Positions 60,982-64,000 of a DNA stretch of 64,000 nt are shown in pieces. Each line of letters opens with the position of its first letter. Positions within the stretch are counted from its first letter, which is position 1. A program made the position numbers and the translations under genes. This stretch comes from Sulfuritalea sp. (GTDB taxonomy: Bacteria; Pseudomonadota; Gammaproteobacteria; Burkholderiales; Rhodocyclaceae). A model generated the notes under the pieces. That model did not search any database. It saw only the letters and a program-made list of their open reading frames with translations, and was not told where the DNA came from. The stretch covers positions 1 through 64,000 of the forward strand of contig JAMPYF010000003.1 of NCBI GenBank assembly GCA_023700805.1, written 5' to 3'.

Positions 60982-61932
60982 CTAGTCCATGAACAGCGAG
61001 GAGACCGAGGACTCGTTGCTGATGCGCAACATGGTCTCGGCCATCAACTCGGCGATCGATATCTGGCGGATGCGTGAGCAGGCGCGGGCTTCGTCGGACA
61101 GCGGAATGGTGTCGGTGACCACCAGCTCGTCGAGTTCGGATTCCATGATCCGCGACACCGCGCTGCCGGACAGCACGGGATGGGTACAGTAGGCCAGCAC
61201 GCGCTTGGCGCCATGTTCCTTGAGCGCCTGGGCGGCCTTGCACAGCGTGCCGGCGGTGTCCACCATGTCGTCCATGATGACGCAGGTGCGGCCGTCGACC
61301 TCGCCGATGATGTTCATGACTTCCGAGACGTTGGCCTTCGGCCGCCGCTTGTCGATGATCGCCAGGTCGGATTCGAGACGCTTGGCCAGGGCGCGCGCGC
61401 GCACCACGCCGCCGACGTCGGGCGACACCACCAGCAGGTCCTCGTGGCGCTGCTTCCAGATGTCGCCGAGCAGGATCGGCGCCGCATAGACGTTGTCCAC
61501 CGGAATGTCGAAGAAGCCCTGGATCTGGTCGGCATGCAGGTCGACGGTCAGCACGCGCTGCACGCCGGCGGTCTGCAGCATGTTGGCCACCACCTTGGCC
61601 GTGATGGCGACGCGCGCCGAGCGCGTCCGGCGGTCCTGGCGGGCGTAGCCGAAATAGGGAATCGCGGCGGTGATGCGCCCGGCGGAGGCCCGTTTCAGGG
61701 CGTCCACCATGACCATCAGCTCCATCAGGTTGTCGTTGGTCGGAAAACAGGTCGACTGCAGGACGAACACGTCGTGGCCGCGCACGTGCTCCATGATTTC
61801 ACAGCTGACTTCGCCATCGGAGAAGCGCCCGACATTGGCGCGGCCGAGCGAGATGTGCAGGCGCTTGACGACATCGGCTGCCAACTTGGGGTTGGCATTG
61901 CCGGTAAACACCATCAGGCTGTCATAGGCCAT
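60982..61932 (-). CDS. prs: Ribose-phosphate pyrophosphokinase
   Basis: 316 residues. [17 protein letters not shown] start, [10 protein letters not shown], and the PRPP-binding loop [13 protein letters not shown] are visible. Makes PRPP for nucleotide, His and Trp synthesis. Start at 61932 (MAYDSLMVF) is chosen from family length; the frame continues upstream into tRNA-Gln without coding sense. Confidence 0.97.
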   Translation of the reverse strand: MAYDSLMVFTGNANPKLAADVVKRLHISLGRANVGRFSDGEVSCEIMEHVRGHDVFVLQSTCFPTNDNLMELMVMVDALKRASAGRITAAIPYFGYARQDRRTRSARVAITAKVVANMLQTAGVQRVLTVDLHADQIQGFFDIPVDNVYAAPILLGDIWKQRHEDLLVVSPDVGGVVRARALAKRLESDLAIIDKRRPKANVSEVMNIIGEVDGRTCVIMDDMVDTAGTLCKAAQALKEHGAKRVLAYCTHPVLSGSAVSRIMESELDELVVTDTIPLSDEARACSRIRQISIAELMAETMLRISNESSVSSLFMD

Positions 61933-62006
61933 GTCGGTCAGCTCAATCGGGGCAGCCAGGCAAATCCGCAATACCTCTGCTGCCGGCGCCATTTCTGTGA
62001 ATGGGT

Positions 62007-62083
62007 TGGCTGGGGAGGAAGGATTCGAACCTTCGCATGCTGGAATCAAAATCCAGTGCCTTAACCAACTTGGCGACTCCCCA
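62007..62083 (-). tRNA. tRNA-Gln (TTG anticodon)
   Basis: 77 nt with encoded CCA. Acceptor TGGGGAG / CTCCCCA, anticodon stem-loop CTGGATTTTGATTCCAG, T-arm GAAGGTTCGAATCCTTC. Lies between ispE and prs as in many beta- and gammaproteobacteria, and is probably processed from the ispE-prs transcript. Confidence 0.95.
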
Positions 62084-62151
62084 ACATCGAGACCCCAGCC
62101 TGAGGGCGGAGGTCGAAAGGACGCGCATTTTCGGGGTTTTCGCCCCCGCTG

Positions 62152-62991
62152 TCAAATAATCGCGAGCGGATGCCGGTCCAGTCCGGCGGCGACAAAGCCT
62201 TTCATGTCGGCGGGCAGCGCGGCCAGGGCAGCCTGCGCGGCGGCCTCCTGGGCAAACTCGACGAAGCAGCAAGCGCCGGATCCGCTCATGCGCGCGTCGC
62301 CATAGTGCCGCAGCCAGTCGAGATGGCGCGCCACCTCGGGATACAGAGCGCAGGCCACGGCTTCGAGATCGTTGCGGCCGAATCCCGGGCGCCAGTCGGC
62401 GGCGGCAATGGCCGGCGTGTCGCGGCGCAGCGCTGCGGAACGAAATATCTCGGGCGTCGGCACGGCGACCGCGGGCACCAGCACCAGATACCAGGCCGGC
62501 GGCAGCGAAACATCCGTGAAGTGCTCGCCCACGCCCTCGGCAAAACTGCTGCGACCATGCACGAAGATCGGCACATCGGCGCCCAGCGCGAGGCCGATGC
62601 GCTGCAAGCGGGAGGAATCGAGGCCGGTGCGCCACAGGCGATTGAGCGCCAGCAGCGTGGTCGCCGCGTCCGAACTGCCGCCACCCAGCCCGCCGCCCAT
62701 GGGCAGGCGCTTTTCCAGATGCAGGCTGACGCCGTCGGTGGCGCCGGTCGCCGCGCGCAGGGCGTTTGCCGCGCGCACCGTCAGATCGGTTTCCGGCGGC
62801 ACGCCGGGCAAGGGCGTCGCCAGCACGATGCGGCCATCGCTGCGCGGCTCGCAGCGCAACTTGTCGCCGCAGGCGAGGAAGCGGAACACGGTTTGCAGCA
62901 AATGGTAGCCGTCGGCGCGACGGCCGACCACATGCAGGAACAGGTTGAGCTTGGCCGGCGCCGGCCAGTCGCGCTGCCAGTCAGTCACCAT
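62152..62991 (-). CDS. ispE: 4-diphosphocytidyl-2-C-methyl-D-erythritol kinase
   Basis: 279 residues, GHMP kinase fold. PAPAKLNLFLHVVGRRADGYH start, ATP loop PMGGGLGGGSSDAATTLLAL, and MSGSGACCF near the end. Fourth enzyme of the MEP isoprenoid pathway. Its start overlaps the lolB end by 11 bp. Confidence 0.96.
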   Translation of the reverse strand: MVTDWQRDWPAPAKLNLFLHVVGRRADGYHLLQTVFRFLACGDKLRCEPRSDGRIVLATPLPGVPPETDLTVRAANALRAATGATDGVSLHLEKRLPMGGGLGGGSSDAATTLLALNRLWRTGLDSSRLQRIGLALGADVPIFVHGRSSFAEGVGEHFTDVSLPPAWYLVLVPAVAVPTPEIFRSAALRRDTPAIAAADWRPGFGRNDLEAVACALYPEVARHLDWLRHYGDARMSGSGACCFVEFAQEAAAQAALAALPADMKGFVAAGLDRHPLAII

Positions 62992-63508
62992 CGCCCCAGT
63001 CGTCGATCACTATCCTCAGCTCGATGTCGCCGCGGCGCGCTTCGAGGCGTCGCGGAAGTTGGTGCTGGCGCCACGGCGCGCTTTCGGTCACGGCGATGCG
63101 CCAGCCCTCGACTTCGCCGACCAGGGCCGGCTGCGCGCCGCGCAGCCACTCGGCGAGCAGGTCCAGCGGCAAGGGCGCGCCGAACAGACGTTGCGCCAGC
63201 GCGCCCAGGTCCGGTTCGCGCCGTTCGGCCTCGCCGGGCACCAGCAGCCAGGCGCCGGAAGCATCGCGCCCCAGTTCGGCCAGGCCCTGCCCCAGCGGCG
63301 AGGAAAACAGCACCACGTCGCGCCCCGGCGCGTGCTGCCAGTCGAACTGCAGGTGGTCGCTGCGCTCGCCCTGACGCAGCGAAATGCGCCCATGGGCCGC
63401 AAAGTTCTGCAGCGGCGGACCGAGCACCTGGGTCGATTCGGGAAGGGTCTGCATCTCGCCGCAAGCCGCCAGCAACAGTGCGGCCAGGCAAACCAGGAAC
63501 GAGCGCAT
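62981..63508 (-). CDS. lolB: Outer-membrane lipoprotein insertion protein LolB
   Basis: 175 residues. Lipobox LLLAACGE, then the LolB half-barrel (AHGRISLRQGERSDHLQFDWQHAPGRDVVLFSSPLGQGLAEL, read over residues 38-80). Accepts lipoproteins from LolA and inserts them in the outer membrane. The lolB-ispE-prs order is conserved in proteobacteria. Confidence 0.93.
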   Translation of the reverse strand: MRSFLVCLAALLLAACGEMQTLPESTQVLGPPLQNFAAHGRISLRQGERSDHLQFDWQHAPGRDVVLFSSPLGQGLAELGRDASGAWLLVPGEAERREPDLGALAQRLFGAPLPLDLLAEWLRGAQPALVGEVEGWRIAVTESAPWRQHQLPRRLEARRGDIELRIVIDDWGDGD

Positions 63509-63516
63509 CAGGACTC

Positions 63517-64000
63517 TCAGCGCGCGAATCGCTTGATGGTCGCGCCCAGTGCCTCATTGGTCGGATGCGCCTTGGCCGCCTCCCGCCAAATCGCCAATGC
63601 CTCTTCGGAGCGCCCGAGTACCCACAGCACTTCACCGATATGGGCGGCAATTTCGGGGTCGGGCCGCTTGGCAAAAGCCGCCTGCAGGGCCTCCAGGGCA
63701 GCCGCGGATTTGCCCTGACGAAACAGCACCCAGCCCTTGCTGTCGAGAATGAAGGGGTCGTCCGGCGTCAGTGACAAGGCCTTGTCGATCAACTGCGCGG
63801 CTTCGTCGAGCCGCAGATTGCGGTCCGCCAGCGAATAGCCGAGCGCGTTGTAGCCCTGGGGCGACTCCGGCTTGAGCGCGATCAGGCGCCGCAGATGGCG
63901 CTCCATCTCATCCAACTTGCCCAGTTTCTCTGCGGCCAGCGCCGTCTCGTAGAGGATATCGGGCTGGTCCGGCTGGACTTCCAGCATTTTGGCGAGAAAG
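63517..64000 (-). CDS. TPR-repeat protein, 5' end cut by window edge
   Basis: The frame continues through base 64000 (codons for FLAK precede the Met at 63987), so the gene starts beyond the window. At least four tetratricopeptide repeats are visible (DILYETALAAEKLGKLDEME; PQGYNALGYSLADRNLRLDE; FILDSKGWVLFRQGKSAAAL; IAAHIGEVLWVLGRSEEAL). Located 8 bp upstream of lolB, where a TPR protein of outer-membrane or envelope assembly is commonly found. Confidence 0.85.
   Translation of the reverse strand, partial: FLAKMLEVQPDQPDILYETALAAEKLGKLDEMERHLRRLIALKPESPQGYNALGYSLADRNLRLDEAAQLIDKALSLTPDDPFILDSKGWVLFRQGKSAAALEALQAAFAKRPDPEIAAHIGEVLWVLGRSEEALAIWREAAKAHPTNEALGATIKRFAR

Noticed and set aside
62170-63774. 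534-codon plus-strand frame over ispE, lolB and the TPR gene
   Set aside because: Spans three recognisable minus-strand genes and has shadow composition.

Overview
The window is GC-rich chromosomal DNA of a Gram-negative proteobacterium, most likely a betaproteobacterium (Rhodocyclales or a close relative). This rests on gene order and content: an intact tol-pal cluster (ybgC-tolQ-tolR-tolA-tolB-pal-cpoB-queE), the block lolB-ispE-tRNA-Gln-prs-rplY-pth-ychF, a SAH riboswitch ahead of ahcY-holin-metF, and fused Mrp A/B antiporter genes. The placement is inferred from gene content; no search was run.

Left third (1-26 kb), accessory and stress genes: an ankyrin-repeat fragment and a Panacea-domain gene; YegP, YidB and a lipoprotein cytochrome c; katG; a solitary short tyrosine recombinase followed by a hairpin; GTG-started gdhA; a relic of a short-chain dehydrogenase; a LysR regulator; a run of small regulators (Rnk, Fis-like, DUF2934, winged-helix-like, YdcH); a CorC/HlyC-type membrane protein; a six-gene Mrp Na+/H+ antiporter operon; a divergent P-type ATPase and tandem universal stress protein pair; a DedA-rhodanese fusion; and a LysR regulator divergent from an NADPH:F420-reductase-like gene and doxX.

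Middle (26.6-31.3 kb), a candidate small integrated element next to the initiator tRNA-fMet gene: a tyrosine integrase with an overlapping excisionase-like HTH gene, a divergent ribbon-helix-helix gene, four copies of TGGGCCAA at exactly 11-bp spacing about 70 bp from the tRNA 3' end, and four cargo genes. These include a HAD protein resembling the Swiss-Army-Knife RNA-repair HAD family and a protein that looks like a catalytically dead HD-domain protein. The far attachment site was not found by eye.

Right half (31.4-64 kb), mostly core genes: the SAH-riboswitch operon ahcY-holin-metF; a TonB receptor, periplasmic binding protein and hybrid kinase operon whose receiver domain has Asn in place of the phospho-accepting Asp; DMT transporters, a HerA-like ATPase and yebC; ruvC, ruvA and ruvB with a glycosyltransferase inserted between ruvC and ruvA; an 873-residue protein with two glycosyltransferase-like regions and an FkbM methyltransferase domain; tol-pal and queE; gluQ, a thioredoxin and a PAS membrane sensor without an output domain; then ychF-pth-rplY-prs-tRNA-Gln-ispE-lolB and a TPR protein cut by the window edge.

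Two dispersed sequence families stand out. One is a 26-bp identical segment in the unrelated genes for the HerA-like ATPase and RuvA, with near copies in tolA and queE. The other is a repeat that reads through the start codons of the glycosyltransferase and of ruvB; its two copies carry 9-bp hairpin stems of different sequence but preserved pairing.
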